From JAPOXR01 sp965199765 (GTDB taxonomy: Bacteria > Pseudomonadota > Alphaproteobacteria > Rhodobacterales > Rhodobacteraceae), in contig CBDATC010000002.1 of the NCBI GenBank assembly GCA_965199765.1, positions 558,001-622,000 of the forward strand: a stretch of DNA of 64,000 bases, in the 5' to 3' direction. The notes beneath the pieces are model-generated. The model was not told where the DNA came from and did no database searches. It saw only the letters and a list, made by a program, of their open reading frames with translations. The translations under genes and the position numbers were made by a program. Of the stretch, positions 25,039 to 34,834 are shown one piece after another. Within the stretch, counting starts at the first letter, position 1, and each line of letters begins with the position of its first letter.

Positions 25039-27489
25039 ATGCCTGATTTCCCGTCAGCAGCCCGCGTCGTCATCATTGGAGGCGGAGCGGTTGGAACCTC
25101 GTCGCTCTACCATCTTGCCAAGGCAGGATGGACCGATTGCGTGCTGCTGGAAAAAAACGAGTTGACCGCCGGATCGACTTGGCACGCTGCCGGCAACGTG
25201 CCAACCTTTTCATCCAGCTGGGCAATCATGAATATGCAGCGTTATTCGACCGAGCTCTACCGCGGTCTCGGCGATGCCGTCGATTATCCGATTAACTATC
25301 ATGTGACCGGCTCGATTCGTCTCGCGCATTCAAATGAAAGAATGCAGGAATTCCAGCGCGCAGCCGGCATGGGCCGATATCAGGGAATGAATATTGAAAT
25401 CATCCAAGTGAATGAGATCAAAAACCGCTATCCCTTTATTGAAACACACGATCTGACCGGGGCGCTGTTCGACCCGTTTGACGGAGACATCGACCCGGCG
25501 CAGCTCACCCAGGCGCTGGCCAAAGGCGCGCGCGATCTCGGATGCCGCATCTTCAGGCACACTCCCGTGACCGGCATATCTCGGCGGAACGGAGAATGGA
25601 TCGTCCAGACAAAACGCGGAGAAATCCGCTGTGAAACCGTTGTGAACGCAGCGGGCTACTATGCGCAGCGTGTCGGCGAAATGTTCAAACCCTTCGGCGG
25701 CAGAACAGTTCCAATGGCCACAATGAGCCACCAATATCTCTTAACCGACGAAATTCCCGAGTTGGCCCAATGGACCGAGCAAGAATCCCGCAAACTGCCT
25801 TTACTGCGTGATGTTGATGTTTCGTATTATCTAAGACAAGAGAAGAATGGTCTCAATCTCGGGCCGTATGAACGCAATTGCCGGGCGCATTGGGTGCATC
25901 CTGACGATCCGCTGCCAAACGATTTTTCATTCCAGCTTTTTGCAGATGATCTGGACCGGCTTGACGACTATGTTGAAGACGCGATGGCGCGCGTTCCCCT
26001 TTTGGCGGAGGCCGGAATATCCAAAATCATCAATGGTCCGATTCCCTATGCGCCCGACGGCCTTCCGCTGATCGGTCCGATGCCAGGCGTCAAAAATGCG
26101 TTCGAGGCCTGCGTCTTCACTTTCGGTGTCGCCCAAGCGGGCGGAGCAGGAAAAGTTCTCGCCGAGTGGGTTACAGAAGGCTGCACGGAATGGGACATGT
26201 GGTCCTGTGATCCGCGCCGATACACCGACTATACCGATGCCGACTATTGTCGGGTTAAGGCTATGGAAACCTACGGTCACGAATATGCCATGCACTTTCC
26301 TTGGTATGAATGGCCTGCCGGGCGCAACCGCAAGCTTTCCTCCCTGAACGACCGGATTTTAGCGCTCGGTGGCCAAATGGGCGCCTACAATGGCTGGGAG
26401 CGGGCAAACTGGTTCGCGAAGGATGGTGATGACACTTCCGAGTCCGCTGCATTCACATGGAGCCGAAAGGGACCGTGGGAACCACGCGTTAGTGAGGAAT
26501 GTCTGGCGGTCGCCAATGATGTCGGTGTTCTGGATCTCCCGGGATTCGCCCGATTCAATCTCAAAGGGCCAGGAGCCTCTGAATGGCTGCTGAGCAGGAT
26601 TGCCGGAATCCTGCCGAGAATCGGCCGGATGAATCTAGCATATTTTCCGGATAAGCGTGGTCGGGTGCTAACGGAAATGACAATCTTTCGACACGCGGAA
26701 GATTCTTTCACGCTGATCACAGCGAGCCCTGCTCAATGGCATGATGGAGAGATGCTGCGTTATGCATTGCCAAGCGATGGTTCGCTGTCGCTCACAGATC
26801 ATACGTCCGATTATTCCACGCTGGTCGTCACCGGACCGCGGTCTCGGCAACTCATGACCGAGATTGCCAAAGCCGACTTTGAGCTGCCTTGGCTCAGCCT
26901 CCAGCCTGCAGTTGTCGCCGGGAAAAACGCTACGCTTGCCCGTGTGAGCTATGCCGGTGAACTTGGCTGGGAAATTCATGCCGCGGCAGAACTTATGCCG
27001 GAAATCTATGATTCAATTCTGGAAGCGGGCGCCAAACCCTTCGGAATGTGGGCTTTGAATTCGCTTCGACTCGAAAAGAGTTACCGCGCTTGGAAGGGTG
27101 ACCTTTCCACAGACTATTCGATTTTGGAGAGCGGGCTTGAGAAATTTACCCGCTTAACTAAACCGCAGGACTTTCCTGGAAAAGCCGCTCTGCTTTCCGA
27201 AAAGCAAAGAGGAAGTTCCAAAAGATTCGTGTGCATGGTCGTTGATGCCGGGGAATGCGACGCTCCCTATATGTCGACGATTTGGCATGATGGAACAGTT
27301 GTCGGCGAAACGACATCCGGAGGATGGGGCTTCAGAATCGATCAATCCATCGCGCTCGGCTTCGTGCGCACCGATCTTGCCGAACCCGGCTTGGAAGTCG
27401 AAATCGAGATCTATGGAGAAAGAAGACCTGCGATCATTCAAGCGGATCAACCTCTCTGGGATCCGCAGAACGCCCGGTTGAGGGCCTGA
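25039..27489 (+). CDS. Dimethylglycine/sarcosine dehydrogenase-like FAD protein with GcvT domains (copy 1)
   Basis: An 816-residue protein with an N-terminal FAD-dependent DAO domain (VVIIGGGAVGTSSLYHLAKA near 10-29) and C-terminal folate-binding GcvT-like domains (from about residue 440; NGWERANWFAKDGDDTSESA marks the junction; YAGELGWEIHA near 640). His49 in GSTWHAAG corresponds to the residue that binds FAD covalently in mammalian dimethylglycine dehydrogenase. Such enzymes demethylate dimethylglycine or sarcosine and pass the one-carbon unit to tetrahydrofolate. The substrate cannot be fixed from sequence. Start: ATG at 25039 with GGGAG upstream. A paralogue follows 26 bases downstream. 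Confidence 0.85.
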   Translation: MPDFPSAARVVIIGGGAVGTSSLYHLAKAGWTDCVLLEKNELTAGSTWHAAGNVPTFSSSWAIMNMQRYSTELYRGLGDAVDYPINYHVTGSIRLAHSNERMQEFQRAAGMGRYQGMNIEIIQVNEIKNRYPFIETHDLTGALFDPFDGDIDPAQLTQALAKGARDLGCRIFRHTPVTGISRRNGEWIVQTKRGEIRCETVVNAAGYYAQRVGEMFKPFGGRTVPMATMSHQYLLTDEIPELAQWTEQESRKLPLLRDVDVSYYLRQEKNGLNLGPYERNCRAHWVHPDDPLPNDFSFQLFADDLDRLDDYVEDAMARVPLLAEAGISKIINGPIPYAPDGLPLIGPMPGVKNAFEACVFTFGVAQAGGAGKVLAEWVTEGCTEWDMWSCDPRRYTDYTDADYCRVKAMETYGHEYAMHFPWYEWPAGRNRKLSSLNDRILALGGQMGAYNGWERANWFAKDGDDTSESAAFTWSRKGPWEPRVSEECLAVANDVGVLDLPGFARFNLKGPGASEWLLSRIAGILPRIGRMNLAYFPDKRGRVLTEMTIFRHAEDSFTLITASPAQWHDGEMLRYALPSDGSLSLTDHTSDYSTLVVTGPRSRQLMTEIAKADFELPWLSLQPAVVAGKNATLARVSYAGELGWEIHAAAELMPEIYDSILEAGAKPFGMWALNSLRLEKSYRAWKGDLSTDYSILESGLEKFTRLTKPQDFPGKAALLSEKQRGSSKRFVCMVVDAGECDAPYMSTIWHDGTVVGETTSGGWGFRIDQSIALGFVRTDLAEPGLEVEIEIYGERRPAIIQADQPLWDPQNARLRA

Positions 27490-27515
27490 ACGTCTTGAAG
27501 TCAGGAATCTCCAGA

Positions 27516-29960
27516 ATGACCAACTTGTCAGCTAAGGCCCGTGTCATCGTCATCGGCGGAGGAGTCATCGGCTGTTCGGTAGCCTACCACCTTGCCAAGC
27601 TCGGCTGGAAAGACATTGTGCTGCTCGAAAGAAAAAAACTGACCTGCGGAACGACTTGGCACGCCGCCGGGCTGATCGCTCAGCTGCGGGCCACGGCAAA
27701 CATGACACGCCTGGCGAAATATTCGCAGGAACTTTACGGACAGCTTGAACATGAAACCGGTGTGTCAACCGGATTCATGCGCACCGGTTCAATAACGGTC
27801 GCTCTGACGAATGAACGGCGTGAAGAACTCTGGCGTTCCGCTTCCATGGCGCGCGCATTCGGCGTGGAAATCGAAGAAGTCTCCGCTTCGGACATCGCAG
27901 CCATGTACCCCTACCTGCAAACCGAAGATGTCGTTGCCGGCGTCTACCTGCCGAAGGACGGGCAAGGCGATCCTGCAAATATTGCCCAAGCCTTGGCCAA
28001 GGGAGCGCGTCAGCGCGGTGTGACGATAGTAGAAGGCGCAAAAGTTGTCGGCTTAGAGCGCAGTGATACGCGGATTAATGCGCTGCGCTGCGAATTTCAG
28101 GGACAAAGCCATACAATAGAGACCGAGCACGTTGTCAATTGCGCGGGAATGTGGGCAAGAGAAGTTGGAAAGCTCGCCGGTGTGAATGTGCCGCTTCATG
28201 CGTGTGAACATTTTTACATGGTGACCGAACCCATCCAGGGATTAACGCGGCTGCCAGTGCTGCGTGTTCCCGACGAGTGCGCCTATTACAAAGAAGACGC
28301 CGGCAAATTCTTGGTCGGAGCTTTTGAGCAGCACGCCAAACCATGGGGGATGGATGGCATCCCCGAATCATTTGAGTTCGACCAGCTGCCGGAAGACCTT
28401 GATCAATTCGAACCGATTCTGGAAAAAGCCGTGCAGCGCATACCGGTTTTGGAAACCGCGGGAGTTCAAACCTTCTTCAACGGACCGGAGAGCTTCACAC
28501 CCGATAATGCTTATCTTCTCGGCCCTGACCATAGAATCGAAAATTTCTTTGTCGCAGCCGGTTTCAATTCGGTCGGAATTCAATCGGCGGGCGGCGCGGG
28601 CATGGCCCTCGCACAATGGATGCATGATGGAGAAAAGCCTTTTGATCTCGGCGATGTCGACATTGCGCGCATGCAGCCCTTTCAGAGCAACCGCAGCTAC
28701 CTGTTCGAGCGATCGAAGGAATCACTTGGACTGCTCTATGCCGATCATTTTCCGTACCGCCAAAAGGAAACAGCGCGGGGGGTGCTTCGCTCGCCGTTCC
28801 ACTCTCAATTTCTTGAACATGGCGCGGTCATGGGTGAAACCGCCGGATGGGAACGGGCCAACTGGTTCGCTTCGAGCGAACAGGAGCGCGAATACCGCTA
28901 TAGCTGGGGGCCGCAGAATTGGTTCCTGAACTGGCAGGATGAACATCTTGCCATTCGCACAAATGTCGGCGTGTACGATATGTCGAGCTTCGGAAAAATT
29001 CTCGTCAATGGCAGAGACAGCGAGAGCTTGCTGAATACCGTCTGCGGAGCCAATTTATCCGTCGATCCTCAACGCATTGTCTATACGCAATTTTTGAATC
29101 GGAACGGCGGCATCGAAGCCGATGTGACTGTCGCCCGCCTTTCCGAGCACAGTTATCTGATCGTAACCCCTGCTGCGACCCGCCACGCCGATCACGCATG
29201 GCTTCGCCGCAACATCGGAGAAAGCGATGTCTGGCTGACTGATGTGACGGCCGGCGAAGCCGTGCTCGCTGTGATGGGACCCAACTCGCGCGCGCTGCTG
29301 TCTTCCGTCTCGCCCGATGATTTCAGCAATGAAGCCTTTCCGTTCGGACAATTCCGGCAAATCGAAATCGGAATGGGATTGGCCCGCGCGCATCGACTTT
29401 CTTATGTCGGAGAATTGGGTTGGGAAATTTACATCTCCGCTGAAATGGCTGGACATGTCTTTGAAACGCTGTTTGCCGCCGGACAGAATTTAAACCTGAA
29501 ACTCTGCGGAATGCATATGATGGACAGCTGCCGAAGCGAGAAAGGATTCCGTCACTTCGGGCATGACATCACTTGTGAAGATCATGTTCTCGAAGCTGGT
29601 CTCGGCTTTGCGGTCGATACCGCCAAGGACCATTTCATCGGACGCGAAGCGGTCCTTAGAAAAAAAGAGCTTGGCCTTGAACGCAGGCTGCTGCAATTTC
29701 TGCTCAATGACAGCAGTCAAATGCTCTATCATCATGAGCCGATCATTCGTGATGGCGAGATCGTCGGCTATCTGTCATCGGGCAGTTACGGTCACCATTT
29801 GGGAGCGGCTGTGGGCTTGGGTTATGTGCCGTGCAAGCATGAATCACCGGCGCAGATATTGGCGTCATCCTACGAAATCGAAGTTGCTGGGCAGCGAATT
29901 CCAGCGAAAGCTTCGATCAGACCGCTCTACGATCCGCGGGCTGAACGGACGAAAGCGTAA
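27516..29960 (+). CDS. Dimethylglycine/sarcosine dehydrogenase-like FAD protein with GcvT domains (copy 2)
   Basis: The 814-residue product has the same layout as its upstream neighbour: Rossmann motif VIVIGGGVIGCSVAYHLAKL near 10-29, covalent-FAD His49 in GTTWHAAG, DAO domain to about 370, then the GcvT domains (TAGWERANWFASSEQ near 445; LSYVGELGWEIYISAE near 625; CRSEKGFRHFGHDI near 670). The longer frame open from 27324 overlaps copy 1, so I use the ATG at 27516. The closer match to LIAQLRAT (family GLTTYGHP or GLIGQLR) suggests a different substrate from copy 1, possibly dimethylglycine versus sarcosine, but this is inference. Confidence 0.85.
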   Translation: MTNLSAKARVIVIGGGVIGCSVAYHLAKLGWKDIVLLERKKLTCGTTWHAAGLIAQLRATANMTRLAKYSQELYGQLEHETGVSTGFMRTGSITVALTNERREELWRSASMARAFGVEIEEVSASDIAAMYPYLQTEDVVAGVYLPKDGQGDPANIAQALAKGARQRGVTIVEGAKVVGLERSDTRINALRCEFQGQSHTIETEHVVNCAGMWAREVGKLAGVNVPLHACEHFYMVTEPIQGLTRLPVLRVPDECAYYKEDAGKFLVGAFEQHAKPWGMDGIPESFEFDQLPEDLDQFEPILEKAVQRIPVLETAGVQTFFNGPESFTPDNAYLLGPDHRIENFFVAAGFNSVGIQSAGGAGMALAQWMHDGEKPFDLGDVDIARMQPFQSNRSYLFERSKESLGLLYADHFPYRQKETARGVLRSPFHSQFLEHGAVMGETAGWERANWFASSEQEREYRYSWGPQNWFLNWQDEHLAIRTNVGVYDMSSFGKILVNGRDSESLLNTVCGANLSVDPQRIVYTQFLNRNGGIEADVTVARLSEHSYLIVTPAATRHADHAWLRRNIGESDVWLTDVTAGEAVLAVMGPNSRALLSSVSPDDFSNEAFPFGQFRQIEIGMGLARAHRLSYVGELGWEIYISAEMAGHVFETLFAAGQNLNLKLCGMHMMDSCRSEKGFRHFGHDITCEDHVLEAGLGFAVDTAKDHFIGREAVLRKKELGLERRLLQFLLNDSSQMLYHHEPIIRDGEIVGYLSSGSYGHHLGAAVGLGYVPCKHESPAQILASSYEIEVAGQRIPAKASIRPLYDPRAERTKA

Positions 29961-30196
29961 TGATGCGGCCAAGAAAACGTTCGCTGACCCTTTGCGGACA
30001 TCGAACGAGTGTCTCGCTGGAGGATCCGTTCTGGGAGGGTTTCCAAAAGATCGCTGCCGAGCGAAATCGTTCAATCAACAATCTCGCCGCAGAGATTGAC
30101 AATGCAATCAGCGAAGCCGACTGCAGTTTGGCGTCGGCGATCAGGCTCTATGTTCTTGACTACTGGGAAAAGCGGGCCCGATCTCTAAACCGCTGA
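29960..30196 (+). CDS. Ribbon-helix-helix DNA-binding protein
   Basis: A 78-residue protein matching the RHH_4 family: RKRSLTLCGHRTSVSLEDPF, then WEGFQKIAAERNRSINNLAA, with a short C-terminal helix (LASAIRLYVLDYWEKRA). RHH proteins bind DNA as dimers through the paired beta strands formed by the segment around TSVSLED. The start overlaps the stop of dehydrogenase copy 2 (TAATG), so it is probably translated from the same message and may regulate it; no target site was identified. Confidence 0.8.
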   Translation: MMRPRKRSLTLCGHRTSVSLEDPFWEGFQKIAAERNRSINNLAAEIDNAISEADCSLASAIRLYVLDYWEKRARSLNR

Positions 30197-30209
30197 ATTT
30201 TCCGTGCGG

Positions 30210-30959
30210 TCATCCCACCAACCCTAATAGGGGGAATGTTTCCAATAACCAGTACGACAGGGTTGCGAATTGGCCGCTGACCAACAGCAGCCCGACACCT
30301 AACAGCAGGACGCCGATTCCGCGTTCGATCAGCTTAAGGTGCGGCTTGAGCCGCTTCATATATCGCATTGATCGCTCAACAAAAGCCGCTGCGAGAATGA
30401 ACGGAATTCCGAGCCCGGCTGCGTAAGCAGCGAGCAAAGCGGTTCCCTGCCCAACCGAAGCTTCCTGCGCGGCCAAAGACAACACTGCTCCAAGAACCGG
30501 TCCGATGCATGGCGTCCAGCCAAAGGCGAATGCCAATCCGAGCACAAATGCGCCGAAAACATCTCCGCCGCGCTTTTCCGTTTTGATTCGGACTTCCCTG
30601 TTCAGAATCGGAATCGGAAAGATATGCAGAAAATGCAGTCCAAACACGATGATAACCGCTCCGGCTATTTGTCCAAACAGCACTTGATTGGTCAAAAAGA
30701 ATGAACCGAAGGACGAAGCTGCAAATCCGAGAAGCAAAAAGACCACCGAAAGTCCGAGCACAAAACTCACGGCCGTCAGAACCGCTTCCCCTCTCCGCGC
30801 GCCTCCGGAAAATTCAGAAAACGACATTCCGCCGACATAGGCAAGAAAAGCCGGAACGATCGGCAAAACGCAAGGCGACACGAAACTGATCACGCCGGCG
30901 GTGAGCGCGATGAACAATCCAAGCGTTAGGCTGGCGTCAAAAAGATCGATTCCAAACAT
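30210..30959 (-). CDS. ccdA: Cytochrome c biogenesis / thiol-transfer membrane protein CcdA
   Basis: The 249-residue protein has six predicted membrane helices and two conserved cysteines, in ISFVSPCVLPIVPAFLAYVG (about residues 25-44) and FGWTPCIGPVLGAVLS (about 155-170). CcdA moves reducing power from cytosolic thioredoxin to periplasmic thiol proteins, needed for cytochrome c maturation. It converges with the RHH gene and is divergent from tusA, with a shared 90-base upstream region. Start: ATG at 30959 with AGG upstream. Confidence 0.92.
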   Translation of the reverse strand: MFGIDLFDASLTLGLFIALTAGVISFVSPCVLPIVPAFLAYVGGMSFSEFSGGARRGEAVLTAVSFVLGLSVVFLLLGFAASSFGSFFLTNQVLFGQIAGAVIIVFGLHFLHIFPIPILNREVRIKTEKRGGDVFGAFVLGLAFAFGWTPCIGPVLGAVLSLAAQEASVGQGTALLAAYAAGLGIPFILAAAFVERSMRYMKRLKPHLKLIERGIGVLLLGVGLLLVSGQFATLSYWLLETFPLLGLVG

Positions 30960-31049
30960 GGATCCAACCTGCTATGTGCTTCCTGCTGTTGCCGTTGAAA
31001 CAGAATCGGCATAGATGCGCCGAACCTCTAACCATATGTATGTTCTGCG

Positions 31050-31274
31050 GTGAAATTTGAAAAGTTGGATGCCACCGGGCTTCTGTGCCCTTTGCCGGTC
31101 TTGCGAATCATCAAACGGATGCGCGGACTCAGCCCGGGGGACCGGCTGCGTGTGACCGCGGATGATCCGGCGTCGGCGATTGATATCCCGCACTACTGCA
31201 GAGAACACGGTCAGAAGCTCGTAAGCCAATCGGCTTCTGGCCAGCGGCTGATCTTCGAGATCGAAAAATCGTGA
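31050..31274 (+). CDS. tusA: TusA-like sulfur carrier protein
   Basis: The 74-residue protein shows the TusA/SirA signature LDATGLLCPLPVLRIIKRMR with the active Cys-Pro pair at about residues 13-14, and the D-D-P-A-S-A-I-D-I-P block near 40. TusA relays persulfide sulfur for tRNA thiolation and other sulfur transfers. The start is a GTG at 31050. It converges with the indolepyruvate oxidoreductase gene, with seven bases between stops. Confidence 0.88.
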   Translation: MKFEKLDATGLLCPLPVLRIIKRMRGLSPGDRLRVTADDPASAIDIPHYCREHGQKLVSQSASGQRLIFEIEKS

Positions 31275-31281
31275 AAGACAA

Positions 31282-34200
31282 TCAGTTCGCTGGCACCGGA
31301 GTTCTTATCGATTTAACAGCAATCGACTTGCGCAACTCTTCCCGTCGCAGCATCGCGGCACGGTAATTTTCTTCCCATACCGGACCAAACCCGCGGATTA
31401 CCAGCGGTAACCGTGCAAGTTCCAGCGCGGCATCAGCATTCCAAATACTGGGATCGTCGCGCAGCATCTTCATGTCAGCCTCATACATCCTGATCCATTG
31501 ACGCTGCTGTTTTCGCTCTGCGGAATATCCGAAAACATCCAGCGGGGTGCCGCGAAGCGACTTTAGTTTGGCGAGAATTTTGAAAGCATGCCGCATCCAG
31601 CTGCCGAATTCGCGTTTACGAGGACGGCCGTTGGAACCAATGCCTGAAAATATAGGCGGCGCCAAATGATAGGTCATAGAGAAACCGTCTTCGAATTCCC
31701 GATTTGCGAATTCAGCGGTTTTCAGATGCAGTCTTGCGACCTCGTATTCATCTTTGACCGCTAAGACTTTGTGATAGCCCAAAGCCACCGCTTCCCGCAA
31801 TGCGTCCGATGGGAAGCTCCGCACAAATTCTTCGTAGCGCTCCGCCAATTTTCGGTTGCTGTGTTGTGCAAGATGTTCTTTTCGGACTTCAAAGGGAGAT
31901 TGCTCACAATCCTGCGCATTTGGTTCGTTTGCTGGATCGATCTCGGCCGGTTCCGCGACCGCCGCCCAGCGGCCAAACTCGAACGCCTTCAAATTCGAAT
32001 CGGGGGAGGCGCCGTTGAGTTTGATCGCTTCTCGAATCGAAGCTGCGCTGATTGGAATGCTGCCACGTTGCCATGCGGCGCCCAGCAGAAGCATGTTCGA
32101 ATAAATTGAATCTCCGAGCAGCCGCTTTGCAAGCGAAGATGCATTGAAAATGGCGACTCCTTCTGCACCGAGCTCCGCTTCGATGCGCTGTTTCAGCCGC
32201 TCAAACGGCAGTTCAAATTCGGCGGAGCGGGTAAAATCACCGGTCATGATTTCTTGTGAATTCACCACAGCCCGGGTCCTGCCGGTCTTCAGTAAGGCGA
32301 GCGAATCGCTTCCCGCTGCAACAACCAAGTCACCTCCGATAACACAATCGGCTTCCGCATCGGCGATCCGAATGGCCGAAATATCTTCCGGGGATGCGGC
32401 GATTCGGCAATGGATATGAACGGCGCCGCCTTTCTGGGCCAATCCAGCCATTTCGATCATGCCGACCCCTTTGCCATCCAGAAATCCCGCCATGGAAAGC
32501 ACAGCGCCGATTGTCACCAAACCGGTTCCGCCAACTCCTGAAATCACAATGTTGAACGTCTTGTCGATGCTGGGCATCACAGGATCCGGCAAGCTTGGTA
32601 TGGCCAGATCATCGACAGTTTTCTTCCGGACCATTGCTCCGTTCAAAGTTACGAAAGACGGGCAAAATCCCTCTATGCAACTGAAATCCTTATTGCAGCT
32701 GGATTGATCAATCGCGCGTTTGCGACCGAACGGCGTATCAATCGGGATAATTGAAACACAATTTGATTGTATGCCGCAATCGCCGCACCCTTCACAGACC
32801 TCGCTGTTGATAAAAATGCGTTTGTCCGGGTCAGGAAACCGGCCGCGTTTGCGCCGGCGCCGCTTTTCCGCCGCGCAGGTCTGGACGTAGACAATGGCCG
32901 TTACTCCTTCAATCTCACGAAACCGCCGTTGCACAGAGTCAAGCTGAGCGCGCTCGTGATATTCGGCACTTGCCGGAAATTCAGAAAAATCCACGTTTTC
33001 CTTTTTGTCATAAACGACCGCGATTCGATTGACTCCAATCGCTTCCAGCTCACGGGTGATCTTTGCTGCGTCAAGCCCGCCGTCGTTCTTCTGACCGCCG
33101 GTCATTGCGACGGCATCATTGAACAGCAGCTTAAAGGTTATGTTTGTATTGGAAGCGACAGCTGCCCGCACAGCCATGATTCCCGAATGGTTGTATGTCC
33201 CGTCTCCAAGATTCTGAAAGACGTGGCTGCGTTTCGAAAACAGCGATTCACCGATCCAATTGGCCCCCTCTCCTCCCATGTGCGTAAAGCCAACGGTTTC
33301 CCGATCCATCCATTGCGCCATGAAATGGCACCCAATTCCCGCATAGGCGCGCGAACCCGTGGGCACCTTGGTTGATAGGTTGTGAGGACAGCCGGAGCAA
33401 AAGTACGGCCTGCGCTTCGCGATACTCTCGAAGTTGCTGTTCGATGCGTTGCGCTTCAATGTGTTCAAACTCGCTTCAATGCGTTCGGTTCCGCGTTCTT
33501 CTTCGATCAATATTTGACCAATTTCTTCGGCGATGGCCATCGGTTCCAGCGCATAGTGGGTTTGGAACAGCTGCTCCCCCTTCGCTTTTTGCTGGCCATA
33601 TAAGCGTCTTCCTCGCAAATCTCGGATGAGGACCTCTCTGATCAGCGACTCGATGAGTTTGCGCTTTTCTTCAACCACAATGATCAACTTCAAGCCATCA
33701 GCCCAATCGGCGAAGCTGCGCTGATCCAGCGGCCAAGTCATGCCGACTTTGTAGGCCGTCAAACCCAGTCGCGCCGCCTCGGCATCATCGATGCCCAACA
33801 GATCAAATGCGTGCCGCAGATCAAGCCAGTTTTTTCCAGCGGCCACGAATCCGATTGTAGCCCCCGGTTTGCCGAATACCCGCTGGTCAATTCCATTGAC
33901 GCGCGAAAACTCGACCGCCGCGTCAAGCCGAAATCGAATGAGTCGCTCTTCCTGTGCGACCGGTGTGTCAATCAGCCGAATGTTCAAACCGTGGGGCGGC
34001 ATCTCGAATTCGGGAGCGATCAATTGCATCCTGCCAGCTTGACCGTCAACAACCGCCGTGGATTCAATGGTTTCTTTAACACATTTCAATCCGACCCAGT
34101 TTCCGGAAAATCGTGACAATGCGAATCCGAAAATGCCAAAATCCAGAATTTCCTGCACACCCGCTGGCGAAAGAACCGGCATATGGGCATTCATGAGCGC

Positions 34201-34683
34201 TAAATCTGACTGGTGCGCCGTTGTTGAACTCTCGCAGGTGTGGTCGTCGCCAAAGGCCGCCAGCACACCGCCGAACCTCGATGCGCCCGCCAAATTCGCA
34301 TGTTTGAAGACATCTCCCGACCGATCAACGCCTGGTCCCTTGCCGTACCACAGTCCGAAAACACCGTCGTGGAGGCCTTCGCCGCGCAGTTCGGCCTGTT
34401 GCGTGCCCCAAAGCGCGGTTGCTGCCAGATCTTCATTCAAACCGGCCTGAAACACGATCGAAGCTGACGTCAGCTCCTCTTTCGCGCGATCCATCTGAAA
34501 ATCAACCGCACCCAGCGGCGAACCTCGGTAGCCGGTTACAAACCCTGCTGTGTCAAGCCCTTGCTGCCGGTCCCGATGGGACTGCATCAGCATAAGCCGC
34601 ACCAAAGCCTGTGTTCCGTTCAAGACAACCGGCGAACAACCGAGATCGAAGCGGTCAGAAAGCCGAACCCTGTCTTCGATCAC
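31282..34683 (-). CDS. Indolepyruvate:ferredoxin oxidoreductase, fused alpha-beta form
   Basis: The 1133-residue protein oxidatively decarboxylates aryl or other 2-oxo acids from amino-acid breakdown to acyl-CoA, reducing ferredoxin. Order: an N-terminal pyrimidine-binding region (VTGYRGSPLGAVDFQM near residue 48); a TPP-binding domain (VFQNLGDGTYNHSGIMAVRA near 485-505, then MTGGQKNDGG); ferredoxin-type cysteines (SEVCEGCGDCGIQSNCVS near 630); a gamma-like oxidoreductase domain (ISGVGGTGLVTIGAVLSMAG near 710); and a C-terminal domain. This single-chain form is common in aerobic proteobacteria. GTG start. Divergent from a LysR gene. Confidence 0.88.
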   Translation of the reverse strand: MIEDRVRLSDRFDLGCSPVVLNGTQALVRLMLMQSHRDRQQGLDTAGFVTGYRGSPLGAVDFQMDRAKEELTSASIVFQAGLNEDLAATALWGTQQAELRGEGLHDGVFGLWYGKGPGVDRSGDVFKHANLAGASRFGGVLAAFGDDHTCESSTTAHQSDLALMNAHMPVLSPAGVQEILDFGIFGFALSRFSGNWVGLKCVKETIESTAVVDGQAGRMQLIAPEFEMPPHGLNIRLIDTPVAQEERLIRFRLDAAVEFSRVNGIDQRVFGKPGATIGFVAAGKNWLDLRHAFDLLGIDDAEAARLGLTAYKVGMTWPLDQRSFADWADGLKLIIVVEEKRKLIESLIREVLIRDLRGRRLYGQQKAKGEQLFQTHYALEPMAIAEEIGQILIEEERGTERIEASLNTLKRNASNSNFESIAKRRPYFCSGCPHNLSTKVPTGSRAYAGIGCHFMAQWMDRETVGFTHMGGEGANWIGESLFSKRSHVFQNLGDGTYNHSGIMAVRAAVASNTNITFKLLFNDAVAMTGGQKNDGGLDAAKITRELEAIGVNRIAVVYDKKENVDFSEFPASAEYHERAQLDSVQRRFREIEGVTAIVYVQTCAAEKRRRRKRGRFPDPDKRIFINSEVCEGCGDCGIQSNCVSIIPIDTPFGRKRAIDQSSCNKDFSCIEGFCPSFVTLNGAMVRKKTVDDLAIPSLPDPVMPSIDKTFNIVISGVGGTGLVTIGAVLSMAGFLDGKGVGMIEMAGLAQKGGAVHIHCRIAASPEDISAIRIADAEADCVIGGDLVVAAGSDSLALLKTGRTRAVVNSQEIMTGDFTRSAEFELPFERLKQRIEAELGAEGVAIFNASSLAKRLLGDSIYSNMLLLGAAWQRGSIPISAASIREAIKLNGASPDSNLKAFEFGRWAAVAEPAEIDPANEPNAQDCEQSPFEVRKEHLAQHSNRKLAERYEEFVRSFPSDALREAVALGYHKVLAVKDEYEVARLHLKTAEFANREFEDGFSMTYHLAPPIFSGIGSNGRPRKREFGSWMRHAFKILAKLKSLRGTPLDVFGYSAERKQQRQWIRMYEADMKMLRDDPSIWNADAALELARLPLVIRGFGPVWEENYRAAMLRREELRKSIAVKSIRTPVPAN

Positions 34684-34834
34684 AATTTACCCCGAATTGA
34701 TGCCTGATGCGCGTTACCGATAACCTAAAATATTGACAAATGAAAGCTATGGTGCGAATGGCGGCACTTCGTTTGCGCAATGACAAACATTGCCAAGAGC
34801 AAAGAACCAACCTTGCACTGTTCGGGAGACTCCT

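Noticed and set aside
34733..34755. TTGACA as a promoter for the LysR gene
   Set aside because: A consensus -35 is present but nothing resembling a -10 follows at 16-18 bases.
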